This document shows positions 16,194 to 22,519 of a stretch of DNA of 64,000 nt, piece after piece. Numbering within the stretch: the first letter of the stretch is position 1; every line of letters begins with the position of its first letter. The stretch is from Streptomyces sp. NBC_01296 (GTDB lineage Bacteria; Actinomycetota; Actinomycetes; Streptomycetales; Streptomycetaceae), in NCBI RefSeq assembly GCF_035984415.1, contig NZ_CP130720.1, positions 2,356,001 through 2,420,000 on the forward strand. Reading direction: 5' to 3'. A program made the position numbers and the translations under genes. The notes under the pieces were generated by a model. The model searched no databases. It was not told the origin of the DNA and saw nothing but the letters and a program-made list of their open reading frames with translations.

Positions 16194-17236
16194 AGCAGGA
16201 ATCCGGCGCCGAGGGCGTCCTGCGGATCCCGTACGAAGGTGTGCTCGCCGGTGCGGTACGCCGTGCCGGCGACCTCCGTGACGAGGCCGTCGCGGGAGCC
16301 CCCCGCCGCCACCCGGCCGGTGAACACCGTGCCCACCACCGACTCGTGGAGCAGGTCCTCGCCCACCCCGAGCCGCCCGTCCTCGGCGAGCAGCGCCAGC
16401 CGTGCCGAGGTCCCCGAGCCGCAGGGCGAGCGGTCGATCTGCCCGTCGGCGAACACGGTGACGTTGCGCTGGTGCGGCCCGAAGGGCGTGTCGGCCAGCT
16501 CCTCGTGGAGGATCACCCCGTAGACCCCGGAGAGCAGGGGTCCGCCGGGGTGCCAGGTCCCGGGGTGGGAGGCCAGCGCGGCCCGGATCTCCTGCCCGGC
16601 GCGGACGAGTTCGGGCAGCGCGGCCCGGGTGACCTCCAGGCCGAGGTCCCGGGCGGCGACGGACGCGTAGCAGGCGCCGGCGTGCGCGAGGTCCACCTCC
16701 GCCATGCCCAGGGTGGTCGCCACCGGCACCTTGCGGGCGCCGACCCGGGCCGGGACGTTGCGGAAGGTGACCCCGGTGGTGCGCCCGCCGCTGCGGTGCA
16801 CGGTCGCGGCGACCCGGCCCGAGGGCGCGTCGATCCGCACCTGCACGTCCCCGTCGTCCGGGGCGGCGACCCGGCCGGTGTCCACGGCCCAGGCGCCGAG
16901 GGCCATCGTGCCGTGGCCGCAGGCGGTGGAGTAGCCGTCCTTGTGCCAGAACAGCACGCCGAAGTGGGCCCCGTCGTCGTCCGGGGGAACGACGAACCCG
17001 CCGTACATCCCGGCGTGTCCGCGCGGCTCCTGCACAAGGAGCCGCCGTACGTCGTCCAGCGGGCTCCGGCGCGGGGCCGTTCCGGAGCCCCCGGGACCGA
17101 TGGCGGTGGCGCAGCGCTCGGCGACGGTGTCCCCGGGCACGGGCGGCAGGCCGGCCGCGGCGACGTCGACGATCCGGAAGGGCTCCCCGGCCGTGTGGTA
17201 GTCCACGGTCCGGACGGTGGCGGTTCCGCCGCTCAC
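16190..17236 (-). CDS. Proline racemase superfamily enzyme, trans-3-hydroxy-L-proline dehydratase-like
   Basis: 348 residues, GTG start overlapping the previous stop by GTGA. The segments DYHTAGEPFRIV, AHFGVLFWHKDGYSTACGHG and VFADGQIDRSPCGSG resemble the trans-3-hydroxyproline dehydratase branch (the human enzyme has similar blocks) more than the 4-hydroxyproline epimerase branch. However, dehydratases normally have Thr at the second catalytic position, and here both are Cys (Cys96 and Cys262), as in racemases and epimerases. It may be a dehydratase with an unusual pair, a second epimerase, or bifunctional. The adjacent Pyr2C reductase-like gene supports the dehydratase role. Confidence 0.8.
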   Translation of the reverse strand: MSGGTATVRTVDYHTAGEPFRIVDVAAAGLPPVPGDTVAERCATAIGPGGSGTAPRRSPLDDVRRLLVQEPRGHAGMYGGFVVPPDDDGAHFGVLFWHKDGYSTACGHGTMALGAWAVDTGRVAAPDDGDVQVRIDAPSGRVAATVHRSGGRTTGVTFRNVPARVGARKVPVATTLGMAEVDLAHAGACYASVAARDLGLEVTRAALPELVRAGQEIRAALASHPGTWHPGGPLLSGVYGVILHEELADTPFGPHQRNVTVFADGQIDRSPCGSGTSARLALLAEDGRLGVGEDLLHESVVGTVFTGRVAAGGSRDGLVTEVAGTAYRTGEHTFVRDPQDALGAGFLL

Positions 17237-18237
17237 AGCAGGAACCCTGCGGGGAAGGGGTCGGACGGGTCGAGGAAGTACTGGGCGGTGCCGGTGATCC
17301 ACGCCCGCCCGGTGACGGTGGGGACGACGGCCGGGAGCCCGCCCACCGTGGTCTCCCCGATCAGCCGGCCGGTGAACTCGGTGCCGATGAAGGACTCGTT
17401 GACGAAGTCCGCGCCGAGCTCGAGGAGGCCGCGGGCGTGCAGCTGGGCCATGCGCGCGCTGGTCCCGGTACCGCAGGGCGAGCGGTCGAACCAGCCCGGG
17501 TGGATGGCCATGGCGTGCCGGGAGCGGCGGGCGTCGGAGCCGGGGGCGGCGAGGTAGACGTGCTTGACCCCGGCGATGGAGGGGTTCTCGGGGTGGACGG
17601 GCCGGTCCCCGGAGGCGTTGATCGCGTCCATGACGGCGAGTCCGGCGGCGAGCAGCTCGTCCTTGCGGTCCCGGTCGAAGGGGAGCCCGAGGGAGTCGAG
17701 GTCGACGAAGGCGTAGAAGTTCCCGCCGTAGGCGAGGTCGTAGGTGACCGTGCCGTGGCCGGGGACCTCGGCCTTCAGGTCGAGTCCGACGCAGAAGGAC
17801 GGGACGTTGGTGAGGGTGACGGCGGTGGCCGCCCCGTCCTCGACCCGGACGTCGACGCTCACCAGCCCGGCCGGGGTGTCGAGCCGGACGGTGGTGACCG
17901 GCTCGACGACCTCCACCATGCCCGTCTCGACCAGGACGGTGGCGACCCCGATGGTCCCGTGCCCGCACATGGGGAGCAGGCCCGACACCTCGATGTAGAG
18001 CACGCCGAAGTCGGCGTCGGGACGGGTGGGGGGCTGGAGGATGGCGCCGCTCATCGCGGAGTGGCCGCGCGGCTCGTACATGAGCAGGGTCCGGACGTGG
18101 TCCGTGTGCTCGATGAAGTGGAGCCGTTTCTCGGCCATGGTGGCGCCGGGGATCACCCCGACGCCGCCGGTGATCACCCGGGTCGGCATGCCCTCGGTGT
18201 GCGAGTCCACCGCGTGGTAGATGTGGCGCGTACGCAT
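17233..18237 (-). CDS. 4-hydroxyproline 2-epimerase-like (proline racemase superfamily)
   Basis: 334 residues. The two catalytic cysteines are in MCGHG (Cys91) and DRSPCGTG (Cys255), the arrangement of proline racemases and 4-hydroxyproline epimerases. The predicted reaction is trans-4-hydroxy-L-proline to cis-4-hydroxy-D-proline in the cytoplasm. It follows the DapA-like gene by 17 bp and is followed by a second superfamily member with a GTGA overlap. N-terminal HTEGMPTRV replaces the more common HTGGEPTR. Context (D-hydroxyproline dehydrogenase and deaminase genes) favours the epimerase over a true proline racemase. Confidence 0.85.
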   Translation of the reverse strand: MRTRHIYHAVDSHTEGMPTRVITGGVGVIPGATMAEKRLHFIEHTDHVRTLLMYEPRGHSAMSGAILQPPTRPDADFGVLYIEVSGLLPMCGHGTIGVATVLVETGMVEVVEPVTTVRLDTPAGLVSVDVRVEDGAATAVTLTNVPSFCVGLDLKAEVPGHGTVTYDLAYGGNFYAFVDLDSLGLPFDRDRKDELLAAGLAVMDAINASGDRPVHPENPSIAGVKHVYLAAPGSDARRSRHAMAIHPGWFDRSPCGTGTSARMAQLHARGLLELGADFVNESFIGTEFTGRLIGETTVGGLPAVVPTVTGRAWITGTAQYFLDPSDPFPAGFLL

Positions 18238-18254
18238 TCCGGTTCCCCCACTGA

Positions 18255-19187
18255 CTAGTTGAGGCCCTCGGCGAGGGCCTTCTCGGTGGCGGCGCGGACG
18301 GCCGCCTCGGTCTCCCCCGTCAGGGGGAAGCGGGGCGGGCGGGTGGCGCCGCCGGGGCGTCCGGCGAGGTCCATGGAGAGCTTGATGGCCTGGACGAACT
18401 CGGTCTTGGAGTCCCAGCGCAGCAGGGAGTGCAGCGACTTGTACAGCGGCAGCGCGGTGGCGACGTCCCCGGCGACGGCGGCCCGGTAGAGCTCGGCGCA
18501 GGAGCGCGGCAGGGCGTTGGGGTAGCCGGCGATCCAGCCGACGGCGCCGGCCAGGGCGAGTTCGAGGAGGACGTCGTCGGCGCCGATGAGCAGGTCGAGG
18601 CCGGGGGCGAGTTCGGCGATCTCGTAGGCGCGGCGGACGTCCCCGCTGAACTCCTTGACGGCCACGATGCTGCCGTCGCCGTGCAGGCGGGCGAGGAGGG
18701 CGGGGGTCAGGTCCACCTTGGTGTCGATGGGGTTGTTGTACGCGACGACGGGCAGCCCGGCGCGGGCGACCTCGGCGTAGTGGGCGCGTACGGTCGCCTC
18801 GTCGGCGCGGAAGGCGTTGGGGGGCAGCAGGAGTACGGAGCCCGCCCCGGCCTCGGCGGCCTGGTCGGCCCAGCGGCGGGCCTCGGCGCTGCCGTAGGCG
18901 GCGACGCCGGGCATGACGCGGGCGCCGTCGCCGGCGGCCTCGACTGCGGTGCGGACGACGCGGGCCCGCTCCTCGTGGTCAAGGGTCTGGTACTCCCCGA
19001 GCGAGCCGTTGGGGACCACGCCGTCGCAGCCGTTGGCGATCAGCCAGGCGACGTGCTCGGCGTAGGCGTCGTAGTCGACGCTCAGGTCCTCGCGCAGGGG
19101 CAGCGCGGTGGCGACCATGATGCCGTGCCAGGGGCGGGTGCGGGTGTCCGCACCGGTGGTGGGCGCGGGGGTGTGCGCGTCGGTCAT
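18255..19187 (-). CDS. DapA-family lyase, probable 1-pyrroline-4-hydroxy-2-carboxylate deaminase
   Basis: 310 residues, TIM barrel of the DHDPS/NAL family. The Schiff-base Lys178 is in IVAVKEFSGD and the catalytic Tyr150 is in VVAYNNP; the usual GTTGE substrate loop reads NGSLGEY. In hydroxyproline catabolism, a member of this family converts 1-pyrroline-4-hydroxy-2-carboxylate to 2-oxoglutarate semialdehyde and ammonia. A dihydrodipicolinate synthase role is unlikely given the loop change and the neighbours. Ribosome-binding site GGGAG lies 7 bp before ATG 19187. First gene of the transcription unit that runs down to the reductase. Confidence 0.85.
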   Translation of the reverse strand: MTDAHTPAPTTGADTRTRPWHGIMVATALPLREDLSVDYDAYAEHVAWLIANGCDGVVPNGSLGEYQTLDHEERARVVRTAVEAAGDGARVMPGVAAYGSAEARRWADQAAEAGAGSVLLLPPNAFRADEATVRAHYAEVARAGLPVVAYNNPIDTKVDLTPALLARLHGDGSIVAVKEFSGDVRRAYEIAELAPGLDLLIGADDVLLELALAGAVGWIAGYPNALPRSCAELYRAAVAGDVATALPLYKSLHSLLRWDSKTEFVQAIKLSMDLAGRPGGATRPPRFPLTGETEAAVRAATEKALAEGLN

Positions 19188-19206
19188 GTGAGAGCTCCCT
19201 AAGTGA

Positions 19207-19242
19207 TGTGTGACATTTTACTAGTGGGTGTGAGGTGGCCAC
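19207..19242 (-). promoter_or_regulatory. Promoter of the catabolic operon with GntR operator, site D
   Basis: Minus-strand reading: possible -35 TTGTGG (19237-19242), 18-bp spacer and -10 TAAAAT (19213-19218 region). The motif GTAAAATGTCACACA occupies 19207-19221, so it overlaps the -10 and transcription start. Confidence 0.6.
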
Positions 19243-19262
19243 AAGGGCTCCGACCCGGTGGA

Positions 19263-20705
19263 TCAGCCGTCCGCCGGGGGCAGTTCGGCGAGGTGGCGCA
19301 GCGGGACCGGGCAGGACAGCGGCCGCCGGTCGGGAGCGGGGTCCTCCCCGGCCAGGGCGGCGACGGCCGGTCCGCACATCCGGCCCTGGCACCAGCCCAT
19401 TCCGGCCCGGGTGAGGAGCTTGACCGTACGGGCGTCCCGCGCGCCGAGGTCGGCGACCGCCTCCCGGATCCGGCCGGCCGGGACCTCCTCGCAGCGGCAC
19501 ACGTCGGTGTCCTCGCGGAGCCAGTCGGTCCAGCCGGCGCCCGGGCGGTGCGCTGCGCCCATCGCCTCGGCGAAGGCGCGCAAGCGCGCCCGGCGGCCGG
19601 CCAGGGCGGCGGGGACGGGCCGTCCGGCGACGGCACGGGCGGCGATCTCGCCTTCGAGCAGGGCCAGTTGGGCGCCGCCGACGCCGCCGGTCTCGCCGGC
19701 GGACCAGATGCCGGGTACGGAGGTCCGCTGCTCGGCGTCCAGCGCCAGGGCGGCGGCGCCGTCGGCGCTGCGGCGGGTGGCGCAGCCGAGGCCGGTCGCC
19801 AGCTCCAGCTGGGGGACGAGCCCGTGGCCGACGGCAAGGGCGTCACAGGGGATCCGGCGGGCGGTGCCGGGCACGGGCCGCCAGTCCCGGTCCAGGCGGG
19901 CCACGGTGACGGCCTCGACGCGGTCGGTGCCGTGGGCCGCGGTCACGGCGTGCCGGGTCAGCAGCCGGATGTGGCGGCGGAGCAGGGCGCTGCCGTACGT
20001 GGCGGCCTCGGCGAGCTTGCCGGGGTTGCGCAGCAGGGCGGGGACGTGGCCGACGTAACCGCCGTACGCGGCGGCTTCGACGACGGCCGGCACCCGGGCC
20101 CCCGCGGCGGCGAGCGACCCGGCGACGGCCAGCAGCAGCGGGCCGCTCCCGGCGACGACGACCCGCTTGCCCGGCAGTACGAGCCCGCTCTTGAGCATGG
20201 CCTGCGCCCCGCCGGCCCCGACCACCCCGGGCAGGGTCCAGCCGGGGAAGGGCAGTTGCCGCTCGTAGGACCCGGTGGCGAGGAGTACGGCCCGGGCGCG
20301 CAAGGTGGCGGCCGCCTCCTCGGGGCCGGCGACGGCGTGCAGTGTCCAGGCGGGGCCGTCCGGTACGACGGTCCAGACGTGGTGGGCCGGGAGGTACGTG
20401 ATCCGGCCGGCCTCCTCGTGGGCCCGGAGGGCGGCTTCACGGGAGGCGAAGGCGGCCCACCCGTGGTGCAGGGCTTCGGGACGGTCCGCCCCGAGGCCCG
20501 GCGCGGGGTGCCGGTAGTACTGCCCGCCGGGCCGCTCCCCCGCGTCCAGAAGGACGACCCGCAGCCCGAGCCCGGCGGCGGTGACCGCGGCGGCGAGCCC
20601 GGCGGGGCCCGCGCCGACGACGGCGAGGTCGGGCGCGGGGCGCGGCCCCGCGGGGCCGGACGCTGCGGGGCCCGGAGCCGCGTGGTCAGACGCCGAGCTC
20701 GGCAT
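19263..20705 (-). CDS. D-hydroxyproline dehydrogenase FAD/NAD(P) subunit with BFD [2Fe-2S] domain (LhpE-like)
   Basis: 480 residues. N-terminal dinucleotide fold VVGAGPAGLAA, a second fold VVVAGSGPLLLAVAG, ATG-type motif ATGSYERQLPFPGW and a C-terminal BFD-like [2Fe-2S] domain with four Cys (CRC, then CQGRMC). This layout is that of the alpha subunits of opine oxidase, HcnB and D-hydroxyproline dehydrogenase. It should pass electrons from the FAD oxidase subunit via the small ferredoxin subunit to the respiratory chain. ATG 20705 lies 20 bp inside the end of the ferredoxin gene, giving tight coupling; the longer upstream frame is rejected. Confidence 0.85.
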   Translation of the reverse strand: MPSSASDHAAPGPAASGPAGPRPAPDLAVVGAGPAGLAAAVTAAGLGLRVVLLDAGERPGGQYYRHPAPGLGADRPEALHHGWAAFASREAALRAHEEAGRITYLPAHHVWTVVPDGPAWTLHAVAGPEEAAATLRARAVLLATGSYERQLPFPGWTLPGVVGAGGAQAMLKSGLVLPGKRVVVAGSGPLLLAVAGSLAAAGARVPAVVEAAAYGGYVGHVPALLRNPGKLAEAATYGSALLRRHIRLLTRHAVTAAHGTDRVEAVTVARLDRDWRPVPGTARRIPCDALAVGHGLVPQLELATGLGCATRRSADGAAALALDAEQRTSVPGIWSAGETGGVGGAQLALLEGEIAARAVAGRPVPAALAGRRARLRAFAEAMGAAHRPGAGWTDWLREDTDVCRCEEVPAGRIREAVADLGARDARTVKLLTRAGMGWCQGRMCGPAVAALAGEDPAPDRRPLSCPVPLRHLAELPPADG

Positions 20706-21000
20706 GGCCGGTTCCTTCCTGGGTGGTGACGGTGTCCCCGGGGCGGGCGGGGACGAGGCAGGCGCGCTGGTTCGGGCGGCCGTTGACGGTGACGAGGCAG
20801 TCGTAGCAGCTGCCGATCCCACAGAACGCCCCGCGCGGGGCGCCGCGTTCGCGGGTGGTCCGCCAGGCGAGGATCCCGGCGCCCCACAGCACGGCGGCGA
20901 TGCTCTGGCCCGCCTGGGCGGTGAGCTCGCGGCCGTCGAAGCGCAGGACGTAGGTGGCCGAGGGGCCTCCGCCGACCAGGGTGCGGGGGGTCCGGCTCAT
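20686..21000 (-). CDS. D-hydroxyproline dehydrogenase [2Fe-2S] small subunit (LhpF-like)
   Basis: 104 residues with a plant-type ferredoxin cluster loop: Cys60, Cys65, Cys68 and Cys81 in FCGIGSCYDCLVTV...RAC. It belongs to the small-subunit family that accompanies HcnB/opine-oxidase-type enzymes (HcnA/SoxA-like). ATG 21000 has ribosome-binding site AAGGAG. It overlaps the next gene by 20 bp, and the two probably form a complex with the FAD oxidase encoded upstream. Confidence 0.85.
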   Translation of the reverse strand: MSRTPRTLVGGGPSATYVLRFDGRELTAQAGQSIAAVLWGAGILAWRTTRERGAPRGAFCGIGSCYDCLVTVNGRPNQRACLVPARPGDTVTTQEGTGHAELGV

Positions 21001-21049
21001 CGGCGGTTCTCCTTCGGCGTGGTGTGTGCGGCGGGCGGGCACAGGGCCC

Positions 21050-21136
21050 CGCTGCGCGGAGCCTCCTCCCCGCCCCGCCCCTTCCCGATTCCCGGGGCTC
21101 CGCCCCGGACCCCGCGCCTCAAACGCCGGCGGGGCT
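21050..21136. repeat. Streptomyces-type intergenic repeat, copy 1
   Basis: GC-rich block with a run of CCCCGCCCCGCCC, then CCCCGGACCCC and ending GCGCCTCAAACGCCGGCGGGG. The same modules occur in reverse orientation at 62176-62302. It fills the 253-bp gap between the FAD oxidase gene and the ferredoxin subunit gene and can form GC hairpins. Confidence 0.7.
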
Positions 21137-21253
21137 GAGGCTGAGGCGCGGCGGTGCGGGCGCCCGCCCGCGCAGCGGTGCCGCACCGGCCCGGATTCGG
21201 GCCGAGCCCCGGACCTTTCGGCCCCGCGCAGCGAGGACCCGTACCGCGGGCGG

Positions 21254-22405
21254 TCATCGGGCCGGGTCCCGGTCGAAGCGGTTCGGGCGGAACGGGTGCA
21301 GGGGGAGCGGGGGTTCCGCCCCCGTCAGGGCGGCGGCGATCAGGACGCCCGTGGCCGGGGCCAGGCCGATGCCCGCGCCCTCGTGGCCGCAGGCGTGCAG
21401 GAGGCCCGGGAGGCGGGGGTCCGGGCCGATCGCCGGGAGGTGGTCAGGGAGGTAGGGTCGGAAGCCGTGGTAGGTGCGCAGCACCCGGGCGTCCGCCAGC
21501 ACGGGGAAGAGGGCCGAAGCCTGCGCCGCCAGGCGGCGCAGGGCCTCCACCGACAGGGACCGGTCGAAGCCGACCCGCTCCCGGGTGGCCCCGATCAGCA
21601 CCGGGCCCGACGGCGTGCCCTCGACCACCGCCGAGGACTGGAGCGCCGCCGAGCCGCTCGCGACGTCCGCGATGTAGTCGGCGGCGTAGACCTTGTGCCG
21701 GACCACCCTCGGCAGCGGCTCCGTCACCAGGACGAACCCGCGGCGCGGAAGCACCGGCAGGGACACCCCCGCCAGTTCCGCGATGCGGCCGCCCCAGGTC
21801 CCGGCCGCGTTCACCACCGCCGGGGCGAGGAGTTCACCGCCCCGCGTGCGGACCCCGCGGACACCCCCGGGCCCCGTCAGGATCCCGGTCACCTCCTGCC
21901 CCAGGTGCACCGAAGCACCCGATGCGGCCAGCAGCCTGGCCGCCGCCTGGGCCGGCTGGACCTGGGCGTCCTGCGGGTACAGGAACCCGCCGACCGGCCC
22001 CGGGGCCAGATGGGGCTCCAGCTCGCGGAGGTCGTCCACCCCCGCCTCGAGGGCCTCGACCCCGGCGGCGCGCTGGCCTTCGGCGAAATCTCGCAGCGCC
22101 CCCAGCGAAGCCTCGTCCGGGGCGACGACGAGCCCGCCCTTGGCCTCGTACTCGACCTCCTGCGGGAGGACCGCGGCGAGTTCGCGCCACAGGCCGGCCG
22201 ACAGCAGGGCCAGGTCGAGCTCCGGGCCCGCCTCCTTGTCGGAGACGAGCAGGTTGCCTTCCCCGGCACCCGTCGTGCCGCCCGCGACGGGGCCGCGGTC
22301 CACGACGGCCACGGAGAGTCCGGAGCGGGCCGCGTAGTACGCGATCGCGGCTCCGACGACGCCGGCGCCGATGATCACGACGTCCAGGGGATGTCTCTTG
22401 GGCAC
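21254..22405 (-). CDS. FAD-dependent D-amino-acid oxidase/dehydrogenase, D-hydroxyproline dehydrogenase catalytic subunit (LhpB-like)
   Basis: 383 residues of the DAO fold: FAD-binding VVIIGAGVVGAAIAYYAAR at the N-terminus, VNAAGTWGGRIAELAG in the middle and the C-terminal GFRPYLPDHLPAIGP...HACGHEGAGIGLAPATG. It is related to glycine/sarcosine and D-amino-acid oxidases. The predicted reaction is oxidation of cis-4-hydroxy-D-proline to 1-pyrroline-4-hydroxy-2-carboxylate. GTG start 22405 has no ribosome-binding site; TATTAC 4-9 bp upstream suggests a leaderless transcript. A 253-bp gap separates it from the two partner subunit genes. Confidence 0.85.
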   Translation of the reverse strand: MPKRHPLDVVIIGAGVVGAAIAYYAARSGLSVAVVDRGPVAGGTTGAGEGNLLVSDKEAGPELDLALLSAGLWRELAAVLPQEVEYEAKGGLVVAPDEASLGALRDFAEGQRAAGVEALEAGVDDLRELEPHLAPGPVGGFLYPQDAQVQPAQAAARLLAASGASVHLGQEVTGILTGPGGVRGVRTRGGELLAPAVVNAAGTWGGRIAELAGVSLPVLPRRGFVLVTEPLPRVVRHKVYAADYIADVASGSAALQSSAVVEGTPSGPVLIGATRERVGFDRSLSVEALRRLAAQASALFPVLADARVLRTYHGFRPYLPDHLPAIGPDPRLPGLLHACGHEGAGIGLAPATGVLIAAALTGAEPPLPLHPFRPNRFDRDPAR

Positions 22406-22409
22406 GGCA

Positions 22410-22424
22410 GTAATATGTCACATT
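22410..22424 (+). promoter_or_regulatory. Putative GntR operator, site E
   Basis: GTAATATGTCACATT ends 5 bp before the start codon of the FAD oxidase gene. On the minus strand the sequence overlaps a -10-like TATTAC, so binding would block a leaderless transcript. Confidence 0.62.
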
Positions 22425-22470
22425 CTTTAGTCGGTGCCTAGGTCGGCCGGCCGGTCCGCGGACCGGCCCG

Positions 22471-22510
22471 CGTGCCGGTCCCTCCCCCCGTTGCGGAAGG
22501 GACCGGCACG
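22471..22510 (-). terminator. Terminator after the collagenase gene
   Basis: Perfect 13-bp stem CGTGCCGGTCCCT / AGGGACCGGCACG with a 14-nt loop, 10 bp beyond the collagenase stop and before the oxidase promoter. Confidence 0.8.
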
Positions 22511-22519
22511 GTCGCGGGA

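Noticed and set aside
18255..19187. Dihydrodipicolinate synthase for lysine synthesis
   Set aside because: The substrate loop is NGSLGEY instead of GTTGE, and it sits in a hydroxyproline operon with no lysine genes.
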